Assembly (NCBI GenBank): GCA_015847255.1
Contig: JADLZK010009003.1
Location: 183,077-247,076 of the forward strand
DNA from: Hyparrhenia diplandra
Lineage: Eukaryota; Streptophyta; Magnoliopsida; Poales; Poaceae
Length of the DNA stretch: 64,000 bases
Direction: 5' to 3'
This document shows positions 34,140-45,465 of this stretch, one piece after another. The number at the start of each line of letters is the position of its first letter. Position 1 is the stretch's first letter. A program made the translations under genes and the position numbers. Below the pieces are notes generated by a model. It was not told the DNA's origin. It saw only the letters and a program-made list of their open reading frames with translations, and made no database searches.

Positions 34140-35979
34140 GCTGTTGATGTGGGCTTATAAGAAATAGAACTCCTGATGATGCTTAAGAAAACACGTATTT
34201 TTCAGACATGATTATTTAGAGGAAGAAAAAGGAGAATAGAAGGAATGGGGAATTGATTCAAATGTAGGTGCATGTAGCACTGTAAACTCAGTTCGTGGTC
34301 ATATCTACAGTGTGGAGGCACATATCTACTTGTTCAAGCAAATAATAAAAGATGTTGACTCCTCATGTCAGTTTCTTCCAATCCTGTCATTATTTTACCC
34401 CTTTTGTTTATGTTAGCTCAAGTGTTCTCTTAGCTCTAAAGCACTGTTGGTTACATAGTAACATTGGCTTGTATTAGCTCTAAAACACTACATTAGCTGA
34501 TATGTCGTGTTCAACCAAGATAATGACATGCATGTAAATCATGGATAGTTACCACTTGACGCAGAACCCGGTGGACGAAGGCCAATGTGGTGCACATCGA
34601 TGTAAGTAGGCACGCCTGCCCGCCTCATGTTCATCATCAATCAATGCCACAACAATAGCAACGTATTCACAGTGTCCACAAGTGCAGATAAGCGCCCGAG
34701 AGGGAGAGAAACGGATCTTAGGCTTCCAAGGCCAAGAGTTGTCATTTCCATTGGGTGTTGGTATACATTTACATAGGGAGGAGAATTCCGTATCTCAACG
34801 TAAGTTAGCGATATGGTTTAAACATCTGAGCTTTAAACATTAATGCCATATATCTTTTTAAAAGCCATATAATTGATTATGTTTTAGCTCACATTTATGC
34901 ATCCATACATAACATGTATTGCGTGCATCACCAATAGCAGGGCCCATCCCTCAAAAAAAAAAAAAAAAAAAAAACCCCAACAGCAGGGCCCAAAACAATG
35001 CCCGCCTCTCTAGGTAGACATATGTGTAAGCCACCTAATAAACTTTTGTAAAACTCAAGAATGCACAGCAGTTTAACACTAGGACGCATCGTCAAAATTG
35101 AAGTTTCATGAGCCCTACGTGTACTACGCGAAACAAGTAGTATGTTATTTTTCAAAGATCACATGAGCCCTAAATATTTATTGGGACTAATTAGGACATT
35201 TTTATGTATGTTTAGGGTTTATTAGTGTTTTGGATTTCGGTGCGTAGATTGTCCCTACAGATAATAATCTATACTAGAGTTGTTTATTTAGGGTTCAATA
35301 AGATCCTTCTATTTAGAATTTACAATAGTTTATTTGTCCCCTAATTAATGTTTGGTATGCAAACACGACCGCGCTCCCCATTGCACACACCACTACCACC
35401 GATTCGATTTACAACATATATAATTTTTTAATCAGCTACTGTTAAAACTTACAATGAAAAAGAAAAAAATAAATAAAACAATAGGTTCTTTTTATTTTTG
35501 GGCTTCTGAATGATGTGTTCATGCATGCGTCTTTAGTGTAGGTTATGAATCGGCTACGCTTGCTAAGTTTTTTTCAGGAGGATGTTATATTTGGCCCTGG
35601 TGATCTACCAAGGTTATTATATATCCAAATATATATGGTCCGATGTGTCATGGTTTGCTTTAGGAATTTTGCATTGCCGGATGTGTTTTTTTTTTTTTTT
35701 TTGGTTGCACCGGCTAAAAGAATTTTTTGGTTGACCGGCTAAAAGAAACTACTATACACGAATACCATGCAGACATTTCTATTAAACTCTCACCGCTACC
35801 TACTACGTGCTGGGTAGTCAACTCCACAGCAATAATACACGCACACAGAGTGGCCTGCTGTGATCTTTGGATCTCTCTCGCCCCTCATTGTTAGATGTGA
35901 GCTTCTTCCCATCCGGCCTCCAGTATTCAGCTGGAGATAAATCAGAAGAAAGAAGCTGGCCGGCGAGATCGAGCGAGAG
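34140..35979. other. Intergenic between Prx-2 and the NLR relic
   Basis: No gene seen. Contains an A22 run (34953-34974) and a T-rich run (35687-35702) followed by a short direct repeat (ccggctaaaagaa twice, 35709 and 35738). The last ~150 bases before 35980 should hold the NLR promoter, but no convincing TATA box was found. Confidence 0.5.
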
Positions 35980-36102
35980 ATGGCGGAGACGGTGCTGAGC
36001 ATGGCGAGGTCCATGCTGGGGAGCGCCGTCAGCAAGGCCGCCACAGCAGCCTCCGAAGAGATGAGCCTGCTCATGGCCAATGGGTGTGCAGATGGAGATC
36101 TG
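35980..36102 (+). pseudogene. NLR exon 1 (coiled-coil start)
   Basis: MAETVLSMARSMLGSAVSKA..EEMSLLM is the standard N-terminus of a rice-type RPM1-like CC-NB-ARC-LRR protein, an intracellular immune receptor. A 7-base segment (gccaatg, 36076-36082) after the ATG of LLM shifts the frame; without it the exon would read on as GVQ.EIW and end in the phase needed by exon 2. Donor: atctg|gtacgt at 36103. Confidence 0.8.
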
Positions 36103-36145
36103 GTACGTGTGTACTATCCACTCTTCCTTCCGCCGGGTCATGTTT

Positions 36146-36770
36146 TTTTTTTTGAGGGAGAACAGGAGGGGTTTGAGCCCCTACTATGCTTTTATTGAAA
36201 CATAAACGAAACAATCCTTACAAATGTGTTCAGGACACAAAAAAAGAAACAAAGAAAATAAGGAAAATTACACAAGGGCTTCTAGCCATGTCACAATTGC
36301 AGGTTGGTAACTTTGCTTTACTCTTAGAATAACTACGGCAAAAGATTGCTCGGAATTGTTGGAGCGAAGGTGCAACTCCTCTGAAAATAGCATTGTTTCG
36401 ACATGTCCAGATGGACCAACAAGCAGTGATCACAATTTCTTTAAAGAAAGGCTGATGCAGCTGAATTTTGAGAGCCTCAATAATATCTTCAGTGCTCAGA
36501 ATATTTGGTATGAGAGCATTTAAGGAATACCAACATGCCTGGGCAAAGGGGCAATCAAAGAAAAGATGATGCAGTGACTCTTCAACCTCATGAAGACAGT
36601 GAACACAAGAGTAAGATGGCAAGTGCATATTTTTCCTTCGAAGCAATTCTCTTGTGCTTAATCTGTCTTTTAGTAATAACTAGAAGAAAATTTTACTTTT
36701 ATTCTGACAGGAGCTTCTCCACAGCCATCGAAAGGCTATATGTACCTGTACAGATCCAATGAGGGAATTA
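36146..36770 (-). mobile_element. 5'-truncated LINE in NLR intron 1
   Basis: Flanked by a perfect 16-bp target duplication ccgccgggtcatgttt (36130-36145 and 36771-36786), with a T run on the left, i.e. a poly-A tail on the minus strand. A frame at 36230-36646 encodes the C-terminal zinc-binding part of LINE reverse transcriptase (zf-RVT): CVHCLHEVEESLHHLFFDCP and TACWSIWTCRNNAIFRG. Truncated at the 5' end, as is usual. Located inside an intron, so alone it need not have killed the host gene. Confidence 0.9.
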
Positions 36771-36786
36771 CCGCCGGGTCATGTTT

Positions 36787-37594
36787 CGCGACCTTGTTGG
36801 ATACGTAGTTAGGCTCCTCGTTTGGTTAGCCAAAAATCTTTCTTTCCTGTCCTACCAACAAGCTAGCTCAATCTCCGGTCGTCCTTGCTAGCTAGCTAGC
36901 TAGTATTATACACAAATTTTTAAGATCACATGATATTGTTTTGTTGACCTAATCATATACTATAAGCTATTGCTAGAAGTTACACTATTGAAGACGTTAG
37001 CTCTTAGCCTCTTACCGTTATGGGTGCCCTTCCAATTCCTACTACAAACTGGGTCAAAAAAAAAAAAAAAAAAAAAAAAAAAACACCATCCCTTCTGCTG
37101 CCATCGCCAATCATTAGCTAAAAGTTGTGAAATAATGGCAAACCTTAGCAACGATACCAAATATTCCGCCTGTCCTGAAATCTTAGGATATATTATATGG
37201 AGTGAAGCAAATAGCACTTTGCAACCATCTGTTAAAATACTGTGATTCATACCAGGGTTTGTGATGGACATTAATGGCAGGTATATATATGATGTTGTCT
37301 TTCAAAACTGATTTGTGAGGTTATGTTACCCAGAATCTTTCACAGGTTAGGATAAATTTTGAATGTCTGGACATCTATACTAGAGAACAGAGCGAGTACC
37401 GACCTTGCTTTATCTGCTTGTTGTATCTCCATGCCCAACTGTGCTGTATCTTGTTGTTTTCCACACATAGTGAGCAATATGTATGTTTAAGAGCAATAAT
37501 AATTATAATCACTTTTCTTTAGAATTTTCCCATGATACTGACAATCCTTCCAAAAGTTGTAAAATGTAAAATTTTCTTCACCTTGGTTGCTACA
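36787..37594. other. Remainder of NLR intron 1, with A28 run
   Basis: Non-coding; contains a run of 28 A (37056-37083) preceded by gggtc. The intron ends with the acceptor ttgctacag|gttcatg at 37594. The run has no clear target duplication around it. Confidence 0.6.
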
Positions 37595-38330
37595 GGTTCA
37601 TGAAAGATGAGCTAGAAACTATGCAAGCATTCCTGGTGGCCCCTGAAGTAACCAAGAAAAAAGATAAGTTGGTGAAGGTCTGGGCAAAGAAAGTACGAGA
37701 TCTGTCATATGACATTGATGATTGCCTAGACGAGTTCACAGTACATGTGGGAAGCCAAAGCCTATCCCAACAGATGCTGAAGCTCAAAGATCGTCACTGT
37801 ATTGCTGTCCAGATTCGCAATCTCAAGGCAAGAGTTGAAGAAGTGAGCAGCAGGAACACACGCTACAACTTAATTAATCAGGACAGAGGCATCCAACACC
37901 ATGGACGAGGCTGAGTCCTACATGGAAGATATTCGCAACCACTCCTCTTGCAATATTGATCAAGCACAACTTGTAGGCTTTGACGAACCCAAGAAGAAGT
38001 TGCTTGAGATGATACAAGTTGGTACTGATGATGGACAAAGACGTGTGATCTATGTGGTTGGCATGGGAGGTTTGGGTAAAACCACTCTTGCTAGGAAGAT
38101 ATATGAAAGCAAGGAAGACATTGCAAAAAAGTTTCTCATGTTGTGCATGGATCTCTGTTTCACGATCATATTCGATGAGAGAGCTTCTCCAAAATATGAT
38201 CAGGCAATTGTTTGTGTGATCAATCAAGAATTGCATCACAAGTAAATGACCTTGCCAGCCACCTTAGACAAGGGCTACAACATAAAAGGTACTTTGTTGT
38301 TCTTGATGACTTGTGGACCATTGAAGCACG
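37595..38330 (+). pseudogene. NLR exon 2, 5' part (CC domain to Kinase-2)
   Basis: Starts (W)FMKDELETMQAFLVAPEV, with VRDLSYDIDDCLDEFTVHVG (the EDVID-like segment is present as DIDDCLDEF) and NLKARVEEVSSRNTRYNL. After a frameshift near 37890: MDEAESYMEDIRNHSSCNID, then the P-loop VVGMGGLGKTTLARKIYES. A second frameshift near 38130 precedes FSCCAWISVSRSYSMRELLQ. After a shortened stretch comes Kinase-2, KRYFVVLDDLWTIEA, which is cut by a hAT element. Would bind ATP/ADP in immune signalling; broken here. Confidence 0.88.
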
Positions 38331-38689
38331 CAGTGGCGGAGCCAGGAATTATTCATAAGGGGCTGAGCAAATCCAACTTGTAAAAAATGAGCACAACAAG
38401 TTACATATTATGTTTTGGACATGCTGGTTAAGCATAAGCTTCCCACACAATTCCCTTTTTTATTGATGTCATTCTAATTGCAGCCTGGGAACTGTGGAAA
38501 CTGAGAAATGACAAAATCTTCCAACGGAGAGAGCCCAGCCCGGCTTTGTGGCAATCAAACTTCAAATCTCAGCGTCTCCTTCAGTCGATTAGATTCAAAG
38601 CTGACCTTAGGTCATCTTTTTTGTGTTTGGCTTGATGCTTTCAGTTAATCCTTGTGTTGTACTTTCTTTACCTTTTAATTTAACTAGCA

Positions 38690-38900
38690 TCGCGCCCGTG
38701 CATTGCTACGGGATAACTATATTTATATAAAAATAGATAGATCGCATGATAAGATAACAATGTTGTGAAACTAAAAACACATAGATTGCACCATGCCGCC
38801 ACATTGAGTCAATGATTCACGTCAAGGCTGCCATAGATCCTTGGAGCCGGAGTTGCAGAGGGCACGAGGAAGAGCTGCTGCTCGACGGGCTGTGGCCCTT
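38690..38900. other. Unclassified insertion, left part
   Basis: Begins near aactagcatcgcgcccgtgc, with gtgcattgctacgggataac (38701-38720) shared in inverse with 20442. It probably belongs with 46752-47930 as one element hosting the long LTR. I could not assign a class. Confidence 0.4.
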
Positions 38901-39645
38901 TGTAACACCCCCTGGTGTTAAGCATCAACTAAAACTGGCCATGTCATCCTATGCATTGCAAAGCATGCATTTTGGATAATTTCCAATGCATTAAGTAAAA
39001 TAAGTTTATTTAATTAGCAATTGTTTGTGCTCAGGGCTTAGAGTGATTTTATGTTGATCACATGTTTTTTATCCAAAGAATGTGATTGGATGGTTGTTTT
39101 AATATTGATGAATTGATGGTTTGAATTTTGATCAAATTCTACTTTGAATTGAAACTCAAAAACCCTAATTTCAAAACCCTTTTTACTCCCTTTTCGATAT
39201 TTCAAAATCTATGCAAAATTTGGCAAAACTTCCAAAAGCTAGTTTGTAGATCTTTTCTTGGTGAACAAAGGGTATGTACAAAGTTTTTGTATAATTTTTA
39301 AAAGTAATTTTGAATTCAAATTTGTCCTTTTTGACCCCATTTCAAAAGTCCAATTTAGAGGCTGAATTTAAAAATGATCCTTTTATGAAAAGTGTAGATC
39401 TTGAAAAGTTGAGCAACTTTCATTTTTGGAGATTTTTGAGTTTAGTTCAATTTTTAGGAGAATTTGACGAATTTCAGCAGAGCTAGGGTTTGGGTGCTAT
39501 AGTGATGCGGGAGGGGCAAAAGATCTCACCGGAGATCTTTCCCGCCGCCGTGGCCTCGGCCAAGCTTCCAGCGGCTCGAGCTTATCTCTAGCGCACGCGG
39601 CGGCAAGCTAGTAGCTGCGCGGCGACCGCCCAACGCTCGCCGCCA

Positions 39646-39653
39646 TATATAAG
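39646..39653 (+). promoter_or_regulatory. TATA box of the long LTR
   Basis: tatataag in cgccatatataaggagc, followed by a GC-rich leader (cgtcgtcgtcgtt). Confidence 0.5.
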
Positions 39654-41545
39654 GAGCGTCGTCGTCGTCGTTTTCTTCTCTCTGTTTCTCCCATCGCCGC
39701 CGTCGTAACCATCGTCGCCAAAGGAATCTGCCACGCTCGCTTCACCTCTATCCAAACCATCTTGCCATCTTGTTCGCAACTTCGTTGCGCATCGTTTGAA
39801 GTAGCTCACACCTGCTCTCATCGCCGGAAGCACCTGCGCGCCGCCATCTTCTCTAGGTCTGGACGGGACGCCGCCGCGCACCATTTCACCGTCGTCAGAG
39901 TGCTCCGGTGAGCCTGGGGCAAAACCGTCTAGTGCTTTAGCGTCGTCTTGATGTCGTGGTCGTGATGCGCTCGACCGTTTTGTGTTTGCCCCACAGGAGC
40001 CACCGAACGCAAGCGTTGCCGCCGGAGAGCGCCGCCGCCACTGCTGCCATCGCCGTCGATCCACCTCCGCTCTGTCCCTGGTCCAACCACCTTGCCATTC
40101 AAGCCCGCAGTGAGCTCCCTTGGTTTGACCTCTGATGCACTAGGATCGCCGGAACACGCATGCCGCCGACGAGCTCGGCGTTGCCGTCCGCCGTGCGTGA
40201 GGCTGTTCGATTAGAGAGACCGGGTTTAGGTCGATTAAATGGGGAATAGGGTCGCCTAGAGTTGCTAAAGGTGATGCCATGATCGCTATCGCCGGGGAAA
40301 GCTCCGGGGAGCTCCTCCGACGCGCGACCGCGCCGCCGTGCTGCCATAGCCGTTGGCAAGGGTACCTCGGTGCCTTAGGTGTCATGTTTTGGGTGCTATC
40401 GCTGCGGCGCGAGGTCGAGGGAGTAGGTTGGTGCAAGCCCGGTCGCCCCGGCGAGGTCGCCCCCGGCGAGGAACGGCCGGCCAACGCCGGCGGAGCCGGG
40501 AGTCGTCAGGGGCGGGCGCTTCCTTCCGCCCGGGCCCCCCCGTCAGCTGGGCACGAAGTTGGGCCGGCCTGGCGGCGTTCTGGACCGAAGCCTAATTTAA
40601 AATCGCCCTTGGGCCGATTTTCTCTTTAAAAGTTGTTTTCGATTTTATTCAAATTTGAATAGTCTTTGATTCTTGCAAAATTCATAGAAATTTCAAAATA
40701 GCTTCAAAATTCTAAAAAGTTTTGTAGAGTCCTCTTATGAGTATATGAATCCATGAAAAATTTGAAACTTTGATTTTGAGTAGTTCTTGCATGATTTAAA
40801 AATTACAAATTTTAATTGAAAAATGCATCTTCCATGATTTTTAGAAAATAAAATATTTATTCAAAAATCATGAAACTTTATTTGGTGCTGTTTTATGAGA
40901 TGGTCTTCTTGTGGAAAAAGTTTGGGGTCCTTTGGATAAAGTTATATTATTTTCTATTTTATGCTTTATTTTATTTATTAGAAAGGTGAGTAATTAGAGT
41001 ATAATGACCTAGGTTTGATGGGTGATTTGGGATTGTTTTGTGAAACTTGGATCATACCACAATCAAATGGTCCTTGAGAACTCCTTAGGCAATGGTGATG
41101 ATATCTTGTAGTGTAGTCCAATAAGTTGGTTTTGTTGGGTTGCAACTTTATCGTGAAGGAAAGTTATACTCAAGTGTTTATCATTTCATGCATCGGTGAG
41201 CATCATATTTAAATTCCATCATGTTGAAGCATGCGTTAATTCGTGTAGAGAACGTGAACGAGAATTTCAAAGTTGAGGAGATTATCGAAGAGGTTCGGTA
41301 TCCAAAGTAGCTAGAGGATTTGATATCCGTGGTGCGAGCCCGAGCCCGACTTCGTCAACTATCAAGGCAAGCCCGGATGCATTAAACCTTTCCTTGTGTT
41401 TTCCAAATTTTTATATCACATATGTTAATGATATGTGCATTAAGTAATTAGGAGTTGAGTGTTAACCTAATTGCTGCATAACCAACCTTGATTATCTCGA
41501 ATATCATCCTTGTTAACCTATTTATTTCGAAAATGCTTAGCTATG

Positions 41546-42189
41546 TGTCGATTCCGGCTAGATTGGGCCGGAATTGACACGTGGATTGGGAAAGATCGGG
41601 AGGACGAAGAAGAAGGGGGTGATGGTGGCGGTGACGGGCGCGGCGGCGGCGCGGCGGCCGCCGTGGGGGGGCGGCGGGCGCTGGGCCGAGGCAAGGCGGA
41701 AGCGGCGGCGGGCGTAGGGCAGGGGGGGGGCGCGCGCAGGAGAGGGAGAGGAGCCGGAGATTGGGATAAATTTTCTTTATTTGCTTGTTGCCTTGAAAAA
41801 TTATAGACCCCTTACTTATATAGCCCGGCTAGTGGGACTTGTATCTCAAGCAATCTCTCTAAAGGTTTCCTTATAGATCTAGAATACCTTTTACAAGCAT
41901 ATCCTATTTATTTATTTCGACTAATATTTATTTAATCCCTAATAATATTTATTTAATTCCTAATAAGGGTCTCCCTTATAAATGAGATAGCCCCTTGCAC
42001 ACCAAAACGCCTACGGATAATCCTAGATAATTTCCTCCTTTAATCCCGATTAATTAATTGCCGAAAAATCCGCGGAAAGGAGGGGGACGGCGGCGGGGGG
42101 CTTGTGGCCTGAGCCCCTCGGGCGGGCGGCGCCGACGCTCCGTGGGCCGACCGGGCCTGTCCTCTGGGCCCTATTTCTGGGACATGACA
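41546..42189 (-). repeat. 3' LTR of the RT-less element
   Basis: 644 bp from tgtcgattccggctagattg to gggacatgaca. It has a GC-rich ggcggc tract and an AT-rich part with cttatatagcccggc. Adjacent polypurine tract on the minus strand: GGAGAAAGGGGAGA. Confidence 0.9.
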
Positions 42190-42330
42190 TCTCCCCTTTC
42201 TCCGACCCGCGCGTCCTCGCTACTGGATGAAAGTCCATTACGCGGACACCGGATGAAGATCGGTTGCCCCCTGGAATGATCACCGCACTGTAGGGACGAA
42301 GTCGCCCCCCGCGCACCGGGTTCCCGAGGA

Positions 42331-43560
42331 TCATGTTCTCTCGGGTCCTCTTTGGGTCGAACTCCAGAAGGTAGTGGAGGTTGCCGATGTAGCCATGGTA
42401 GATGTACCGGTGAACTGCACGTCCCTGTTGGGAAGTTGTCTGATGGCGAGCTGCCAGGAGAAGCTCTCTTGGAACGCCCACGCCGAGGTTTGGTGCACCA
42501 TATCACGGGTGGGCTCTCCAGAACGTAAAACGCCATTGGGGGAGCGTTGACGAAGAGTGGAAGCAGTCTCCAAATGGTGATGTCGCGGCGAGTAGGAGGA
42601 GTAGCGACCAAGTTCAGCATCGCATCGTACATGAAGGAACCAACATCGAGCAGGGGGAGGGTGAAAGCCTGGTGAACCGCCCTCTCGGCATCGTGAGCCG
42701 ATGTGGACGTTGTCGCATCGTGAGGAGGAAGAGGCGATCCATGCCATCGAGGAAGACGACCACTGGCTGGGCCGACATGGTGGCGGCGCGGCCATATGCC
42801 GCCAACGGGATGGCGGTTGGCGCCGCGAAGTAGACTCCGTAGTGTACGCGCCCAAGGCTAGAAAGTTCATCCTGCGAACTCCGCCCTACAGCAAGGCCTC
42901 CAGCAGGTCTGGAAGCAGTGGAGATGAAGCTGGGAGATAGAACCGTCCATCGAAGAGTAAGAGGCCATCTTCCAGCGTCCATGCCGGAGCAAAGACGCCT
43001 CGTGGTGACGCGTCGAGGGCAATGCGGCGTAGATCCGGGTCCTCGGTCTGCCTCCTGGCGTAGGCTGGACAAAGACTCGGTGGACGTGTCGTAGAGGTCC
43101 AAGGCAGTTGCATGCCTCGAACGCTTGCCAAGACGAGTCGGAGGAGTCCTGATGCCCGCGAAGATGCCCGATCGTAGGAGGCCGGGGCTTGGGGCGCCCC
43201 TGCGCTGAGGTGGTGGCGCCGACGTGAAGGTACTGGGGCGTCCATCGCGGTAGTACTGCAGCTCATGTGTGGCGAAGTCCCACGTCACTCTCCCCAGGCT
43301 GGCCAACCAAGGCATGCCAAGGATGACGTCGACGTCGTCGCCCAGTGGTAACACGTAGGCATCGATCTCGAAGGTGGAGGCGTCGAGGTGTAGAGGTACG
43401 TCGAAGGTGGCGGTCCGGCATGTCGTAGTGGGCGGTGCCGGTGGTGATCAAGACACGACCGGCCGAAGTCGGAGACTGCCGTGGTCACCACATGGTGGTC
43501 GATGTAGTTGTGCGTAGCTCCCGAGTCGACCATGATATTGACACCCGTTCCTGATATCAT
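42331..43560 (-). pseudogene. Protease and pol remnant (RT-less element)
   Basis: MISGTGVNIMVDSGATHNYI at 43560 contains the aspartic protease motif VDSGA. DDVDVILGMPWLASLGRVTW follows in another frame (about 43280-43350). Next is a fragment resembling the RNase H-integrase junction of chromoviruses (DGLLLFDGRFYLPASSPLL, about 42890-42960). The sequence then passes to the 3' end without RT, RNase H catalytic or integrase motifs. Confidence 0.65.
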
Positions 43561-44119
43561 ACCAACATGGTATAGAGAATGAGCACCACGTACCGGGGAG
43601 TCGGGGGTCCCCAGTGAGGACCTTTAGATCAGCTGGCTCCTCTTTGATGTCTGCTAGTTGAGCGTCTGCCGTATCCTAAAGTGTAGTCGTTGAAGACCGT
43701 GATGTCGAAGAGGTGCTTGCACTTGTGACCCGTAAACGGCTCGTCCACGCTTGAAGCATAATCCGGCCTTGCGTCGTTCGTCATCATCTCCTCGGTGTCG
43801 GCCCGTTTGAACGGCCGAGCCGGGTGGTGCCGACGCGGGGTCGCCTGGGGGGCGGCCAACAAGGCCATGGGCGCAGGGGCCCTGGCTCTGGCCGGTGCTG
43901 ACTTGCCGGTGTTTTAGAGGATGGCAAGGCGTCGCTCGTACGCCCTGGCGAGATACATGGCAGTTTCCATGTCCACTGGATTCTGCATCTCAACATCTGT
44001 CTTGAGCGGTTCGCCGGAGGCCTGCTGCGGTGTAGATGTTCACCGCCGTTTTGTCGTCGAGGTTGCTGCTCTTGCCACGTCGCGCCGGGAACTACTCCGT
44101 GTACTCGTCGACGTTGCCT

Positions 44120-44650
44120 GTCTTTCTCAGGGATGCCAGCTCGCCCAACGGATTCCGCCGTTCAGTTGGGCCAAAGCGCTCGTTGACGTATTGGGCGAAG
44201 CTTGCCTAATCTGTCACTGGTTTCTCCTAGGACAGTCTCATATACCATTGCTGTGCTCCTCCCTGTGAGATGATAGGAAGCGTACCAGACTTGTTCTGTA
44301 GCTGGCGTACCTTGCCCTCTGAAGAATTGTTCGCAGCGATTGATCCAGGGTAGGGGATCCTCCTTGCCATCAAAGGTGGGGAAGGACAGCTTGTGCAGAT
44401 GGGGAGCGAGACCTAGGAAGGTGTCGACTGGAGGTGGGGGAGGGGGCGGCCCATGCGCGCCTGCCGGTGGCGCCCCTTCCGGTGCTACCTTCGGTCCCAA
44501 GTAGCCCCGCATCGGGCCCTCCCGGATCTGGCGGTGACCTGATCGCCGAGGCTCGCTTGCCATCGGTCCGCTTCTTGATGAATTCACGAGCTGCTGTCTC
44601 CATTATCGTTCTCATCTCAGCCTCAAAGATCATTGAATTGTTGACGGCGC
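44120..44650 (-). pseudogene. gag remnant (RT-less element)
   Basis: Starts around MIFEAEMRTIMETAAREFIK (44633). Continues in a second frame with PPPPPPVDTFLGLAPHLHKL and SFPTFDGKEDPLPWINRCEQ, then FFRGQGTPATEQVWYASYHL, the N-terminal capsid part of a Ty3/Gypsy gag. Downstream parts toward 43870 are frame-shifted. Confidence 0.7.
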
Positions 44651-44800
44651 TTGACCGAAGCTGGATCGTAGCCTGAGAGGATATCGAGCTTACCCTCGAT
44701 CTTGTCCATCCCGGTGTTGAATTTGGAGAATTGATCCCCCAAATTCTTGATCAGCTTCTTCATATCTGTTTCCATGGTGGTGGGTGGATCGTAGTGGTCT

Positions 44801-44810
44801 CCGGATACCA
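44801..44810 (-). other. Primer-binding site (RT-less element)
   Basis: The minus strand reads TGGTATCCGG two bases inside the 5' LTR; it resembles the initiator-tRNA-Met site TGGTATCAGA with a CAG-to-CCG-type change. Confidence 0.6.
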
Positions 44811-44812
44811 GC

Positions 44813-45465
44813 TGTCAAATTCCAGCTAGATTGGGCCGGAATTGACACGTGGATTGGGGAAGATCGGGAGGAGGAAGAAGACGGGGGGTGATGGTGGCGG
44901 TGACGGCGGCGGCGGCGGCGGCGGGTGCCGTGTGCCGTCGGCGGGCGGGCTGGTGGCGCGGATGGCGGGGCGGCGGCGCGGCGGCGGCGGCGGGCGTATG
45001 GGGGGGGGCGGCGGCGCAGGAGAGGGGAGGCAGGAGATTGGGATAAATTTTCTTTATTTGCTTGTTGCCTTGAAAGATTACAGACCCTTACTTATATAGC
45101 CCGGCTAGTGGGACTTGTATCTCAAGCAATCTCTCTAAAGGTTTCCTTATAGATCCGGAATACCTTTTACAAGCATATCCTATTTATTTATTCCGACTAA
45201 TATTTATTTAATCCCTAATAATATTTATTTAATTCCTAATAAGGGTCTCCCTTATAAATGAGATAGCCCCCTTGCACACCAAAACGCCTACGGATAATCC
45301 TAGATAATTTCCTCCTTTAATCCCGAATTAATTGCCGAAAAATCCGCGGAAAGGAGGGGGACCGGCGGCGCGGGCACATATGCTGTGAGCCCCAGGCGGG
45401 CGGCGCCGACGCTCCGTGGGCCGACCGGGCCTGTCCTCCTGGGCCCTATTTCCTGGGACATGACA
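44813..45465 (-). repeat. 5' LTR of the RT-less element
   Basis: 653 bp, tgtcaaattccagctagatt to gggacatgaca, partner of 41546-42189. Confidence 0.9.

Larger units (their letters stand above)
41546..45465 (-). mobile_element. Non-autonomous LTR retrotransposon lacking RT
   Basis: 3.92 kb with LTRs of 644 and 653 bp (TGTC...GACA), flanked by the 5-bp duplication CTATG (41541-41545 and 45466-45470). Minus orientation: primer-binding site TGGTATCCGG (44801-44810), gag, protease, a short pol remnant, polypurine tract (42190-42203). No reverse transcriptase or integrase core was found; only about 2.6 kb lies between the LTRs. It must rely on proteins from elsewhere to move. Confidence 0.85.

Noticed and set aside
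37056..37083. A28 run as a LINE poly-A tail
   Set aside because: No flanking target duplication and no LINE sequence before it; treated as a simple repeat.
39588..40629. Several 80-160 codon frames on both strands
   Set aside because: They fall in the GC-rich leader of the long LTR downstream of its TATA box; no domain and mutually overlapping.
41510..45152. Gly-rich frames (GGGDGGG-type) near 41510-41806 and 44842-45152
   Set aside because: Both are the ggcggc tract of the RT-less element's LTRs, repeated because the LTRs are repeated.
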